DNA of 12,064 nt from Desulfonatronospira sp. (GTDB taxonomy: Bacteria; Desulfobacterota; Desulfovibrionia; Desulfovibrionales; Desulfonatronovibrionaceae), in the NCBI GenBank assembly GCA_003563255.1, contig PWSL01000201.1, positions 1 to 12,064 on the forward strand, read 5' to 3'. Shown here piece by piece: positions 1 to 6,361 of the stretch; the stretch's first letter is position 1; each line of letters opens with the position of its first letter. The notes under the pieces were generated by a model. It saw only the letters and a list, made by a program, of their open reading frames with translations. It was not told the DNA's origin and made no database searches. The translations under genes and the position numbers were made by a program.

Positions 1-28
1 CAGCGAAATTTCAAAATAATTGTAACAG

Positions 29-76
29 GTTAGCCATGAAATAAGCTTGGCTAACGCGGGCTGTGCCCGCAACCCA
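29..76. repeat. Two adjacent hairpins incl. REP-like palindrome copy 1
   Basis: Two stem-loops stand side by side. The first has perfect 7-bp arms GTTAGCC (29-35) and GGCTAAC (49-55) with a 13-nt loop. The second is GCGGGC-tgt-GCCCGC (56-70), followed by AACCCA (71-76). The second palindrome with its AACCCA tail recurs at 5640-5660, inverted at 4458-4478, and in degenerate form at 4240-4260, so it is a dispersed REP-like family. It lies downstream of the minus-strand gene ending at 144. No T-rich tract marks it as a normal terminator. Confidence 0.7.
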
Positions 77-143
77 GTTATTTGTTAATTGTTAATAGGG
101 TAAAGTGTTTGAAAGGGGTTTCGTTTGTATTGAATTGAAGCAT

Positions 144-347
144 CTACTTTTTTTCGCGAACCTTCTGGATTTTTTCCTGAATCCTGTCCTTGTACTTTTC
201 AATGTCTTCAGGTTTGACCCCCATTTTTCGGGCATAGCTGAAAACACGTCGTTCAATCGCAGGCATATTGTCCTGGAGTTTTTTTTTGCCGTCCTGAAAA
301 GAAGTCTTGAGGTGATTTATGATTTCTTCCCTGGAGAATTCCCGCAT
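144..347 (-). CDS. Small charged helical protein, unknown function (67 aa)
   Basis: I do not recognise the family. The protein is 67 residues, very rich in Lys, Glu and Arg, without Cys, Trp or any membrane segment, and looks almost wholly alpha-helical. It ends in a basic stretch (QKVREKK). The central piece RKMGVKPEDIEKYKDRI could be a short helix-turn-helix-like or dimerising unit, but no known motif is convincing. Reality is supported by a strong ribosome binding site (AAGGAGG about 6 nt before the ATG at 347) and an in-frame body with no competing frame. It is divergent from the binding-protein/kinase operon starting at 429, with only 81 bp between the start codons, so the two may share control. 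A cytosolic accessory or regulatory peptide is possible; this is a guess. Confidence 0.7.
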   Translation of the reverse strand: MREFSREEIINHLKTSFQDGKKKLQDNMPAIERRVFSYARKMGVKPEDIEKYKDRIQEKIQKVREKK

Positions 348-364
348 GGCTGCCTCCTTCAGTA

Positions 365-393
365 TTGAATCTCAAATAAGATACTGGTATATA
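365..393 (+). promoter_or_regulatory. Candidate extended -10 sigma70 promoter for binding protein/kinase operon
   Basis: TTGAAT (365-370) is followed after 17 bp by TATATA (388-393). TG sits one base upstream of the -10 (385-386), giving an extended -10 (TGGTATATA). The predicted start is near 400, leaving a leader of about 29 nt before the ATG at 429, with AAGGAG at 417-422 as ribosome binding site. It overlaps the candidate promoter for the divergent 67-aa gene. Support is by inspection only. Confidence 0.45.
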
Positions 394-407
394 TAGCCTG
401 TTTTCAA
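378..407 (-). promoter_or_regulatory. Candidate promoter for the divergent 67-aa gene
   Basis: On the minus strand TTGAAA (407-402) and TATCTT (383-378) are separated by 18 bp, placing a start near 371 and a leader of about 24 nt. The element overlaps the plus-strand promoter at 365-393 by 16 bp, so RNA polymerase could probably occupy only one at a time. The -10 is weaker than that of the plus-strand promoter. Confidence 0.35.
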
Positions 408-428
408 ATAAAGCTCAAGGAGCATATA

Positions 429-1574
429 ATGCCGCGTCTGATCAAGTACATGATAGCCTTATTTGTGTTGGTCTGCATTGCCTTTGCGGTTTTTTTTCTC
501 AGCCGTTCCCCTGTTGCTGTGGGATTTGCAGGTCCTCTCACCGGGCCTTACTCTGATCTGGGGGTGCATGGACGAAACGGAGTCAGACTGGCTGTGGAAG
601 AGATTAATGCACGAGGTGGAATAAACGGAAGGCGGCTGGAACTGGAGGTCCGTGACGACAAAGGGACTGTTGATGGGGCAAAGGAGGCTACTGCCGGTCT
701 TATTGAGTCCGGAGTGGTTGCCGTCATCGGTCATATGACAAGCCAGCAGAGCATGAGTGCCCTTCCCGTGGCAACTGAAATGGATACGGTTCTATTAAGT
801 CCCACCACATCCACTCCGGAACTGACCGGGATAAAAGACAATTTTTTCCGGGTACATCCAGGTATAGACAGAAGCGCCAGGGCCCTGGCCCTTTTTGCCA
901 GTGAAGAGCGCAGTAAGAACCAGTTATGCACCATAATAGATATGGACAACGAATATTATACAGGTTCTTATAAAAATCATTTTGTTCAGGAGTTCAAGAG
1001 CAGGGGCGGTAAAGTTCTGTATAAAAAAGAGATACGCTCCAGCAGCAGGCCCGACTGGCATTATATAGTGCAGGACTTGCTGAAATGTTCTTCAAAGGGC
1101 TTTTTTATGTCTCTTTCCGCCAGGGATACGGCGTCTCTTGTGCAGGCCGTGCAAGCCATAGGCGTCACAGCAGAGCTTTTCAGTTCCGGATGGGCCATGA
1201 CCGGGGAGCTGCAGAGGGTGGGCGGCAGGACTGTAGAGGGCATGGTGTTTTCCTCCAGCACGTTTCAGGAAGAGCCCAGACCGGCTTTCCAGACTTTCCA
1301 GGAGCATTACCGGGGGCGATTTGGTGAAAAACCTTCTTTTGCAGCTGCCTTTGCCTACGATGCCACCCAGGTTCTGGCTCTGGCCCTGAAAAAGACCGGG
1401 GGCAGGAAGAGCGGTCTAAAAAAAGCCCTGACAGGGATACAGGACTACCCCGGGTTATACTGGCCCATAAGTATTGATGAATACGGAGATGTGACCAGTC
1501 CCCAGTATATTATCCAGATCCAGAACGGAAAATTCCAGACAGTGCAGAAGCTTGAATCTCAGGAACTGCGATGA
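429..1574 (+). CDS. Periplasmic ABC-type substrate-binding protein, LivJ-like (Peripla_BP_6)
   Basis: This is a 381-aa type I periplasmic binding protein of the branched-chain amino acid/amide family, close to the usual length. Residues 7-25 are a hydrophobic signal or signal-anchor; Cys16 lacks a lipobox, so a lipoprotein is unlikely. The mature fold starts at about 29 with the family signature GFAGPLTGPYSDLG, then LAVEEINARGGINGRRLELEVRDD (positions 54-77), the ligand-loop region GHMTSQQSMS (101-110), SPTTSTPELTG (124-134) with FFRVHPG after it, and AAFAYDATQVLALAL (306-320). The ATG has AAGGAG 6 nt upstream. Its stop overlaps the kinase start (ATGA, 1571-1574), so the two are translationally coupled. 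No permease or ATPase genes are adjacent. I infer a sensory role, presenting a small ligand to the kinase's outer domain, rather than uptake. The ligand cannot be told from sequence. Confidence 0.9.
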   Translation: MPRLIKYMIALFVLVCIAFAVFFLSRSPVAVGFAGPLTGPYSDLGVHGRNGVRLAVEEINARGGINGRRLELEVRDDKGTVDGAKEATAGLIESGVVAVIGHMTSQQSMSALPVATEMDTVLLSPTTSTPELTGIKDNFFRVHPGIDRSARALALFASEERSKNQLCTIIDMDNEYYTGSYKNHFVQEFKSRGGKVLYKKEIRSSSRPDWHYIVQDLLKCSSKGFFMSLSARDTASLVQAVQAIGVTAELFSSGWAMTGELQRVGGRTVEGMVFSSSTFQEEPRPAFQTFQEHYRGRFGEKPSFAAAFAYDATQVLALALKKTGGRKSGLKKALTGIQDYPGLYWPISIDEYGDVTSPQYIIQIQNGKFQTVQKLESQELR

Positions 1575-4147
1575 AGCCCGCACCTGCCCTGACAACTATT
1601 ATACAAAACCTTTTAGGCAGGCGTCTTTTGCTTGTGGGGCTGCTCATTGTGCTGGTCATTGCTGTCCTGCTGGGATATTTCCGTTATCATGAGATTAGAA
1701 GCGAGCAGCGTCTGCAGGCGGCCAGCATTGCAGCTTATGTAGAGTCCCATATCCAGTTTCAGATGCAAACCATGAGTTTTTTGTCCACAGTAATGCATTA
1801 TCCGGAATTTGAGGCTATTGCTTCCTACTACAAGCGGCATACAGGTCTTTTCCAGCGTTTTCTGGTTTTAGACGAGGCCGGACGCATCAGGCAGGTGATA
1901 CCCCATATGGAGGCTTTCAGGGATTTTTCCAGGATGCTTCCAGAGTTGGATATGCATGAAACCCCAGGGCGGTTTTATTTTTCAATACCTTACGTAAATC
2001 CTGACGAACACTCCATTACAGTAAGCCTGGCCTACACCAGTCATATTGGAAGAATCCTGGCTGCTGAACTGGACCTGTATGCCCTGCAGGATTTTATTCA
2101 CAGACTGACCGGGCTGAAGGAAGATGATCTTGTATTTGTGCTGGACAGATATGGTAATGTCCTTGCACATCCTGACGCCGGATATGTAGCTACCCAGTCC
2201 AATCTGGGGCACCTGGATACTGTGGCCAAGGCTGTGAATGGGCAGACAGGTTTTCTGGGTCTGGGACGAAAACAGGGAGGATTTTACCTTTTCAGTGCTG
2301 AGACCATCCCCGGTCCTGAATGGAAGGTTTTTACAGGTTGGTCGGTAAAGTCTCAACTGATCCCGGTGCTGACCCCCATCGCCTTTGCCGGGTTTCTGCT
2401 TTTCATCTTTTTGAGCCTTATGGTCTGGAATGTGACCAAGAGGATCAGACAAGACGTTATCAGCCCCCTTTCATCTTTTAGCGGTGAAGTCAGAAATCTG
2501 CCCCGGGGAACCTTTGATATTGGGGTAAATAAATATGTGTCCTCGTTTTCAGAGCTTCAGGTTTTGAGCCAAAGCTTTCAGGATATGGCTGAAACCATTG
2601 TGCGCAGAGAGGAATCCCTGCGCAAAAGCGAGCAGCGCCTGGCAAGCATCCTGGACAGCCTGGATGCAGCAGTATATGTGACCGATATGCAGTCCCACGA
2701 ACTGTTGTTTATCAACAGATACATACGCGAGAATAAAGGCGATGTACTGGGCAGAAAGTGCTGGGAAGTTTTCCAGGATAAGCAGGAAGGGCCTTGCAGT
2801 TTATGTAATCTCAATGAACTGGTTGATGAGCAGGGTGGATCCATCGGGGTCGTCAGGAGGGAATACCAGGAAACTGGAACTGGCACCTATTACGACTGCA
2901 GGTCCATGGCTATTCCATGGAGCGATGGACGCATGGTTCGTATTGAGATTTCCACAGACATAACACAGCGCAAAACCATGGAAGCCCGGCTGAACCAGGC
3001 AAATAAAATGGAGGCTGTTGGAACTCTGGCCGGAGGTATAGCACACGATTTTAACAATATCCTGCAGGTTATTACAGGTCATGCCGGTATGCTGTTGAAA
3101 AAAAGTACCGGGAATGACCCGGATTACAAGAGGGTGTTGCATATTCAGCAGTCAGCTGATCGAGGCGCCGGGCTGGTGCGGCAGCTTCTGGCTTTCAGCA
3201 GGGAAATGGAAATACAGTTTCAGCCGGTGGATCTCAACAGTGAGGCCGTTAATATAACTTCTCTCCTGCGGCAGACCTTTGCCCAAAAACACGATATACA
3301 GCTGGATCTTGATGACACAATCATGCCGGTAGCAGCAGACCCGGCCCAGATTGAGCAGGTACTGCTCAATCTTTGCAACAATGCCCTGGATGCCATGCCG
3401 GAAGGCGGCAGCCTGGTTATTCGTACCGCCAATATATCCATGGAAGCCCCCCTGGATATTGGTTATACCCAGGTTCTGCCCGGTCAATATGCACTGTTGG
3501 AGGTCAGCGATACCGGTACAGGCATTGATGAGGAAATCAGATCAAAGATATTTGATCCCTTTTTTACCACCAAAGAAATAGGCAAGGGCACAGGCCTGGG
3601 TTTGTCCTCGGTTTATGGGATTGTGAAAAGGCATAACGGCTATATAGAGTGCAGAAGTCAACCTGGAAAGGGTAGCACATTCAGAATCTACATCCCTGCA
3701 TCCCATAAGAGCCACAAAGACTTGAGACACGAAGAACAGGAAAAAACGTCCGGAGGCAGCGAGCATATACTCGTGGTGGACGATGAACCCTCTCTCAGGG
3801 AGTTGACCAGGGAGGCCCTTGAAGAAGCCGGGTACAGGGTAAGCAGTGTTGACAGCGGTGAAAAAGCACTGGAATTATTTCAGAAACAGGGTAGGGATAT
3901 TCATTTGATTATCATGGATATTAATATGCCGGGTATGGGAGGCCTCGCCTGTATTGATAAGTTGCTGCAGCTTGATCCAGGGACAAAGATTCTTGTTGTC
4001 AGCGGATATTCTCCGGGGGAAGGCCTGAGTAAATACCTGTCTTCAGGACGTGCAGAGTTCATGGCCAAGCCCTACAGGGTGCCGGAACTGCTGTCCAGGA
4101 TACGCGAGATTATTGATCCCGGTTTTGGCACAGACAGCAGGCTTTGA
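1571..4147 (+). CDS. Hybrid sensor histidine kinase (Cache-HAMP-PAS-HisKA-HATPase-REC)
   Basis: This is an inner-membrane hybrid kinase of 858 aa. The order is: TM1 (about 18-37), a periplasmic dCache-like sensor (about 45-258), TM2 (about 263-286), a HAMP-like linker (about 287-345), PAS (about 352-465), HisKA with the H-box [15 protein letters not shown] and phospho-acceptor His492, then HATPase_c. The ATPase shows the N-box [16 protein letters not shown] (598-613), G1 DTGTG (647-651), F-box FDPFFTTK (661-668) and G2 GKGTGLGL (671-678). A C-terminal receiver has acidic pair Asp737/738, phospho-acceptor Asp783 ([10 protein letters not shown]), Ser811 and Lys833. All catalytic residues look intact. 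There is no HPt or DNA-binding output domain, so a separate HPt/regulator is needed and none is in the window. The PAS carries three cysteines (397, 409, 412). Overlap with the upstream binding protein suggests that protein feeds the Cache domain (inference). Confidence 0.93.
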   Translation: MKPAPALTTIIQNLLGRRLLLVGLLIVLVIAVLLGYFRYHEIRSEQRLQAASIAAYVESHIQFQMQTMSFLSTVMHYPEFEAIASYYKRHTGLFQRFLVLDEAGRIRQVIPHMEAFRDFSRMLPELDMHETPGRFYFSIPYVNPDEHSITVSLAYTSHIGRILAAELDLYALQDFIHRLTGLKEDDLVFVLDRYGNVLAHPDAGYVATQSNLGHLDTVAKAVNGQTGFLGLGRKQGGFYLFSAETIPGPEWKVFTGWSVKSQLIPVLTPIAFAGFLLFIFLSLMVWNVTKRIRQDVISPLSSFSGEVRNLPRGTFDIGVNKYVSSFSELQVLSQSFQDMAETIVRREESLRKSEQRLASILDSLDAAVYVTDMQSHELLFINRYIRENKGDVLGRKCWEVFQDKQEGPCSLCNLNELVDEQGGSIGVVRREYQETGTGTYYDCRSMAIPWSDGRMVRIEISTDITQRKTMEARLNQANKMEAVGTLAGGIAHDFNNILQVITGHAGMLLKKSTGNDPDYKRVLHIQQSADRGAGLVRQLLAFSREMEIQFQPVDLNSEAVNITSLLRQTFAQKHDIQLDLDDTIMPVAADPAQIEQVLLNLCNNALDAMPEGGSLVIRTANISMEAPLDIGYTQVLPGQYALLEVSDTGTGIDEEIRSKIFDPFFTTKEIGKGTGLGLSSVYGIVKRHNGYIECRSQPGKGSTFRIYIPASHKSHKDLRHEEQEKTSGGSEHILVVDDEPSLRELTREALEEAGYRVSSVDSGEKALELFQKQGRDIHLIIMDINMPGMGGLACIDKLLQLDPGTKILVVSGYSPGEGLSKYLSSGRAEFMAKPYRVPELLSRIREIIDPGFGTDSRL

Positions 4148-4149
4148 AA

Positions 4150-4240
4150 GCATATTCAGGGGGCGGATATAGCCATGGACAGTCTCCAGGGCCTTGTGCC
4201 GGTACTGGGCCTGGGGACTGTACAACGCTGAGTACTGACG
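4150..4240 (+). repeat. Decayed family C repeat (copy C3)
   Basis: Just after the kinase stop, GCATATTCAGGGGGCG (4150-4165) resembles the family C end GTAAGCATTCAGGGGG. Further on, GGCCTGGGGACTGT followed by CGCTGAGTACT (about 4207-4236) matches, in the same order, GGCCTGGGGACTGTCCCCGC and TAAGTACT of copy C2 (10495-10680). The second half is missing. This is a truncated, diverged remnant in the same orientation as C2. Confidence 0.5.
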
Positions 4241-4248
4241 CTGGCGTC

Positions 4249-4469
4249 GCCCGCAACCCAGAGAAGAAGATTGTTGAACCACAAAGACACGAAGGTCACT
4301 AAGTTAAATAAAGTAAGTAAGGAGGGAATTTTTTGAAAACCGGGCAACGGTTTTCAAAAAGGCTGCCTTTTCATTTGTCACGCGAAACGAGTGACAAATG
4401 AAAAAAATATCCTGTCTTCCCTGGCGACCTTTGCGCCTTTGCTTGAGAATATGTTTTTGGGTTGCGGGC
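4249..4469. repeat. 221-bp element D with 12-bp perfect inverted ends
   Basis: Perfect inverted ends GCCCGCAACCCA (4249-4260) and TGGGTTGCGGGC (4458-4469) enclose about 197 bp without a credible gene. Each end is part of a REP-like palindrome. Just inside lie the phrases ACCACAAAGACACGAAGG (4276-4293) and, near the right end, GACCTTTGCGCCTTTGC, which resemble a dispersed 'CACAAAGACACGAAGG' intergenic repeat I recall from many bacterial genomes. The centre has two perfect hairpins: 13-bp stem 4330-4342/4348-4360 (5-nt loop) and 14-bp stem 4368-4381/4391-4404 (9-nt loop). Both have T-rich 5' arms and A-rich 3' arms, the wrong polarity for intrinsic terminators. No target duplication is evident. 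Confidence 0.55.
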
Positions 4470-4478
4470 ATGGCCCGC
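4458..4478 (-). repeat. REP-like palindrome copy 2
   Basis: This is an inverted copy of the GCGGGC-N3-GCCCGC + AACCCA repeat (minus strand reads GCGGGC-cat-GCCCGC-AACCCA). It forms the right end of element D. Its loop and tail match the copy at 5640-5660 exactly. Confidence 0.7.
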
Positions 4479-4511
4479 ATTAGTGTAGTTGCCTTTTTCA
4501 GTAAAATAATC

Positions 4512-4582
4512 CCTGGTAGTCCCCCAGGTAAACAGAAGAAGCCCAGTTAAATAAAAAGAGAATTTAATCACGCCAGAGGCGT
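4512..4582. repeat. Small palindromes downstream of the 4616-5334 gene pair
   Basis: Two short palindromes fill this gap: CCTGG/CCAGG (4512-4516/4524-4528) and CACGCC-aga-GGCGT (4569-4582). The second recurs as TCACGCC-aga-GGCGTGA at 10641-10657. Read on the minus strand the second is a GC-rich hairpin after the stop of the 107-aa gene, followed after about 10 nt by a T-rich run (4553-4557), so it may double as a weak terminator. Confidence 0.4.
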
Positions 4583-4615
4583 ACCAGGCTAATCTGCACC
4601 CAAGGCATCCCATTT

Positions 4616-4939
4616 TCAACTCAATGCTTCAGCTTCCTGTCTAAGGTTGCCCATTTCATCCAGATACCACCACCAATGGGATGGAAGCACACGGGTCCTT
4701 TTTCTCATCTCTGAAAGATCAGCAACCTCTGAAATACGTACTGCCAGAATCACAGCATTCCGGGATAGTTGACGATCCAGATTTTCAAGTCTATCCCTTT
4801 CATTTTCATTTAGAAGCGGTTCCCTGGATGCCAATTGACTGCGGACATCCAAAATCTCCAACAATTCAAAACCGCTTACATCAGGATGGAGCATTCCTTC
4901 GCTTAAAAAGTCCAGTAATTTTTTTGATTTAAGGTCCAT
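4616..4939 (-). CDS. Hypothetical 107-aa helical protein; possible antitoxin-like partner
   Basis: I do not recognise this 107-aa protein. It is predicted mostly helical, with an acidic/basic heptad-like middle (NENERDRLENLDRQLSRNAVILAVRISEVADL, about 44-76) and a distinctive aromatic patch SHWWWYLDE (about 86-94) near the C terminus. There are no membrane segments. The start at 4939 is well supported by AAAGGAGGT about 7 nt upstream. That ribosome binding site lies inside the end of the upstream gene, with a 37-bp overlap, so translation is probably coupled. Both genes are more AT-rich than the flanking operons, which fits horizontally acquired accessory DNA. The layout of two small, overlapping genes, the larger being toxin-like, suggests an antitoxin or immunity role. 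This is inference only. Confidence 0.65.
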   Translation of the reverse strand: MDLKSKKLLDFLSEGMLHPDVSGFELLEILDVRSQLASREPLLNENERDRLENLDRQLSRNAVILAVRISEVADLSEMRKRTRVLPSHWWWYLDEMGNLRQEAEALS

Positions 4940-5334
4940 TGCAAGACCTCCTTTATTTGACCAATGAGTACAAATCCTCTTTTATTTAGGTAACCATCTG
5001 TATCTTCTGGAGGAAAGGCAGTTTCCATGATTCCATTCGGTCCATATATGATCAGCCATTCTTTTTCCTGGGCAAAACCTCTGATTGCATAATAGTTGCA
5101 GGCTTTAAATTCATAAATATATAAAATATTATTATCGTTTTGTGCAATATCGTAAATGATCTTGTCATAATCACTGATGGTAGCAGATATTGAGACATGA
5201 TTCATGCGCTGACGCTTTTTCAAATGTGCATAGTCCTTTCCTGCCTTCCATTGTATTTTATTACGTATAGAAAACAAAGCTTCTATTAGTGCATTTCGCT
5301 CCTCTGTGGAAAGTATATTTTCTATCCTGATCAT
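4903..5334 (-). CDS. Hypothetical protein, possible BECR-fold nuclease-like toxin
   Basis: The family is not recognised with certainty. From the ATG at 5334 it has 143 aa; an in-frame TTG at 5349 would add MIKID. Neither start has a clear ribosome binding site. The protein is soluble. In the middle a helical N-terminal half with KKRQRMNHVSISATISDYDKIIYDI leads into strands ILYIYEFKACNYYAIRG, EWLIIYGPNGIMETAFPPED. The pattern of a His/Arg-containing helix, a 'YxxxG...WLIIY...GxxxTAFPP' strand pair and a short C terminus recalls barnase/EndoU/ColicinD/RelE (BECR)-type small RNases. This resemblance is by eye and weak. Codon use is AT-rich compared with neighbours. It overlaps the downstream 107-aa gene by 37 bp. 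Alternative: an uncharacterised conserved accessory protein. Confidence 0.6.
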   Translation of the reverse strand: MIRIENILSTEERNALIEALFSIRNKIQWKAGKDYAHLKKRQRMNHVSISATISDYDKIIYDIAQNDNNILYIYEFKACNYYAIRGFAQEKEWLIIYGPNGIMETAFPPEDTDGYLNKRGFVLIGQIKEVLQWTLNQKNYWTF

Positions 5335-5440
5335 GTCTATTTTAATCAAGCCAAAAATTTCATGCCTACCAGTCTTCAGCCTGCTTAATAAAGTGTACCT
5401 GCTTTACCGGGGAAGACATTCTTATTCGTGCTGATTCGCC

Positions 5441-5492
5441 TGCCCCGCCTGCCCGGGTATACTGGAAGAGAGTATACGGGGCAGGCCGGGCA
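5441..5492. repeat. Imperfect 22-bp GC-rich hairpin
   Basis: The left arm at 5441-5463 (containing GCCTGCCC and GGTATACT) pairs with the right arm at 5471-5492 (AGTATACGGGGCAGGCCGGGCA) around a 7-nt loop, with one or two mismatched or bulged bases. It stands upstream of the minus-strand pair and downstream of nothing on the plus strand. No T-run follows on either strand. It is probably another palindromic repeat. Confidence 0.55.
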
Positions 5493-5639
5493 AGCCCAGT
5501 TTAAGGGGTAAAATATCCATGGCCGCTCTGATAATCATGTATACTTCCTCTTTGTAAAGCATGATTGAGGCTTATCCAGTAAGCTTTATTCTGAAGAGAT
5601 GAACTTTTGGGTCCACTAATCTTCACTAATCTCATTAAG

Positions 5640-5660
5640 GCGGGCCATGCCCGCAACCCA
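5640..5660 (+). repeat. REP-like palindrome copy 3
   Basis: GCGGGC-cat-GCCCGC followed by AACCCA is the best-conserved direct copy of the repeat also seen at 56-76 and, inverted, at 4458-4478. Confidence 0.75.
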
Positions 5661-5690
5661 AGAAATAAAGAAACCTTAACCGCCCGTTCG

Positions 5691-5847
5691 CCCATGTTGA
5701 ATGGCTGCGCCTACACTTCGTGTATTCAACTGGGTAAAAAGACTCACTTAAGACGCCCAGTTAAACACCTGCTGCGCAGGAACGTTTTCAGCGTTGTTTC
5801 ACGCCCATTAAAAGGCCTTCTGTCACCCATTAAAAGGCCCTCTGTCA
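5691..5847. repeat. Cluster of small stem-loops and a 22-bp tandem repeat
   Basis: CCCATGTTGAAT (5691-5702) pairs with TTCAACTGGG (5725-5734), enclosing two mini-hairpins, GGC-tgc-GCC (5703-5711) and TACAC-ttc-GTGTA (5712-5724): a three-way-junction shape. CCTGC-tgc-GCAGG follows at 5768-5780. A 22-bp unit starting CCCATTAAAAGGCC is repeated in tandem at 5804-5825 and 5826-5847 with one mismatch. A long frame crosses the area but its translation is only repeat sequence. I see no gene here. Confidence 0.5.
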
Positions 5848-5874
5848 AGAGAAAATACTATCCCGATCGGGGTT

Positions 5875-5887
5875 TCGCTGTAGTGAC
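5875..5887 (+). repeat. Fragment of family A terminal repeat
   Basis: TCGCTGTAGTGAC matches the end of family A elements (compare GTGTCGCTGTAGTGA at 11212-11226). It stands alone about 75 bp before the complete copy A1, so it may be a decayed neighbouring copy. Confidence 0.35.
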
Positions 5888-5958
5888 GATGTCTGCCGTT
5901 GAACACCGTTTTTTTTTCAGTACCTTTTTTTCAGGCCTGTTCAGTATATTACGTGCCA

Positions 5959-6108
5959 ATATCATTATAGCGACACTTTATTTGAACTCGAAGGGGACTG
6001 GCTCTTTTGCCGCCGAGAGGCCAGCCATGTTAGGGTTTGAGTTCGGCAAAAGTGCCTGTCCCCGGTGGCCGAGGCAAAAATAAACACAAAGTGGCGCTGT
6101 AGTGATAT
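5959..6108 (-). repeat. Family A MITE-like element, copy A1 (150 bp)
   Basis: The ends are imperfect 21-bp inverted repeats: ATATCATTATAGCGACACTTT at the left and the complement of ATATCACTACAGCGCCACTTT at the right, with three differences. Inside is a hairpin module with arms 5993-6011 (GGGGACTGGCTCTTTTGCC) and 6045-6063 (GGCAAAAGTGCCTGTCCCC). It is in the reverse orientation to copy A2, to which it is closely similar over the whole module. It has no coding capacity of its own. A TATAAT hexamer (6108-6113) abuts the right end, so the element might affect transcription of the aminotransferase operon downstream. Confidence 0.7.
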
Positions 6109-6113
6109 ATAAT

Positions 6114-6361
6114 TTGACTTTTTTGCTCTTTCAGTCTAGTGATCAGTATATTGCGTATCTTCAACACGCCTTAGCCCCAGCAATGCCCACCTGAGCAGTA
6201 TCTTCAAGTTGCATTGACCATAATGGTCTGGATGTCCAGGTTTCTGCCTGGTCCAGCAGGTTTTATTGCCTGTAAAAAGATATAACTATGAAGATCCGGC
6301 GGTATTATTGGGATTAAATTACAGTTGAATTATTTTTTTAATCTATCAGGAGGAGTAATTG
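6114..6361 (+). other. Leader region of the serine-type operon, small palindromes only
   Basis: There is no gene here. TATAAT sits just before it at 6108-6113 without a good -35, and TTGACT at 6114-6119 without a good -10, so no promoter can be chosen with confidence. A short palindrome GACCA-taa-TGGTC (6216-6228) could be an operator. CCAGG/CCTGG arms lie at 6236-6240 and 6247-6251. The final 20 bp hold the strong ribosome binding site AGGAGGAG (6348-6355). No known riboswitch or T-box feature was seen. Confidence 0.4.

Noticed and set aside
429..506. Binding protein as a lipoprotein through Cys16
   Set aside because: The residues before Cys16 (FVLV) do not fit a lipobox, which needs a small residue such as Ala or Gly directly before the Cys.
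1982..2452. 156-aa open frame on the minus strand
   Set aside because: It is a shadow of the kinase Cache region; composition follows the antisense frame and there is no ribosome binding site.
4330..4404. Two perfect hairpins as intrinsic terminators for the kinase operon
   Set aside because: T-rich tracts precede and A-rich tracts follow the stems on both strands, which is the wrong polarity for intrinsic termination.
4371..4619. 82-aa open frame on the minus strand
   Set aside because: It lies over element D and small palindromes downstream of the 107-aa gene and has no ribosome binding site.
5607..6083. 158-aa open frame on the plus strand
   Set aside because: It runs through the REP-like copy, the stem-loop cluster and family A1; it has no ribosome binding site, and its translation is repeat sequence also seen in other frames elsewhere.
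6108..6142. TATAAT and TTGACT as a promoter for the aminotransferase operon
   Set aside because: Each hexamer lacks a partner at 16-18 bp, and they are in the wrong order to be used together, so no promoter is called.
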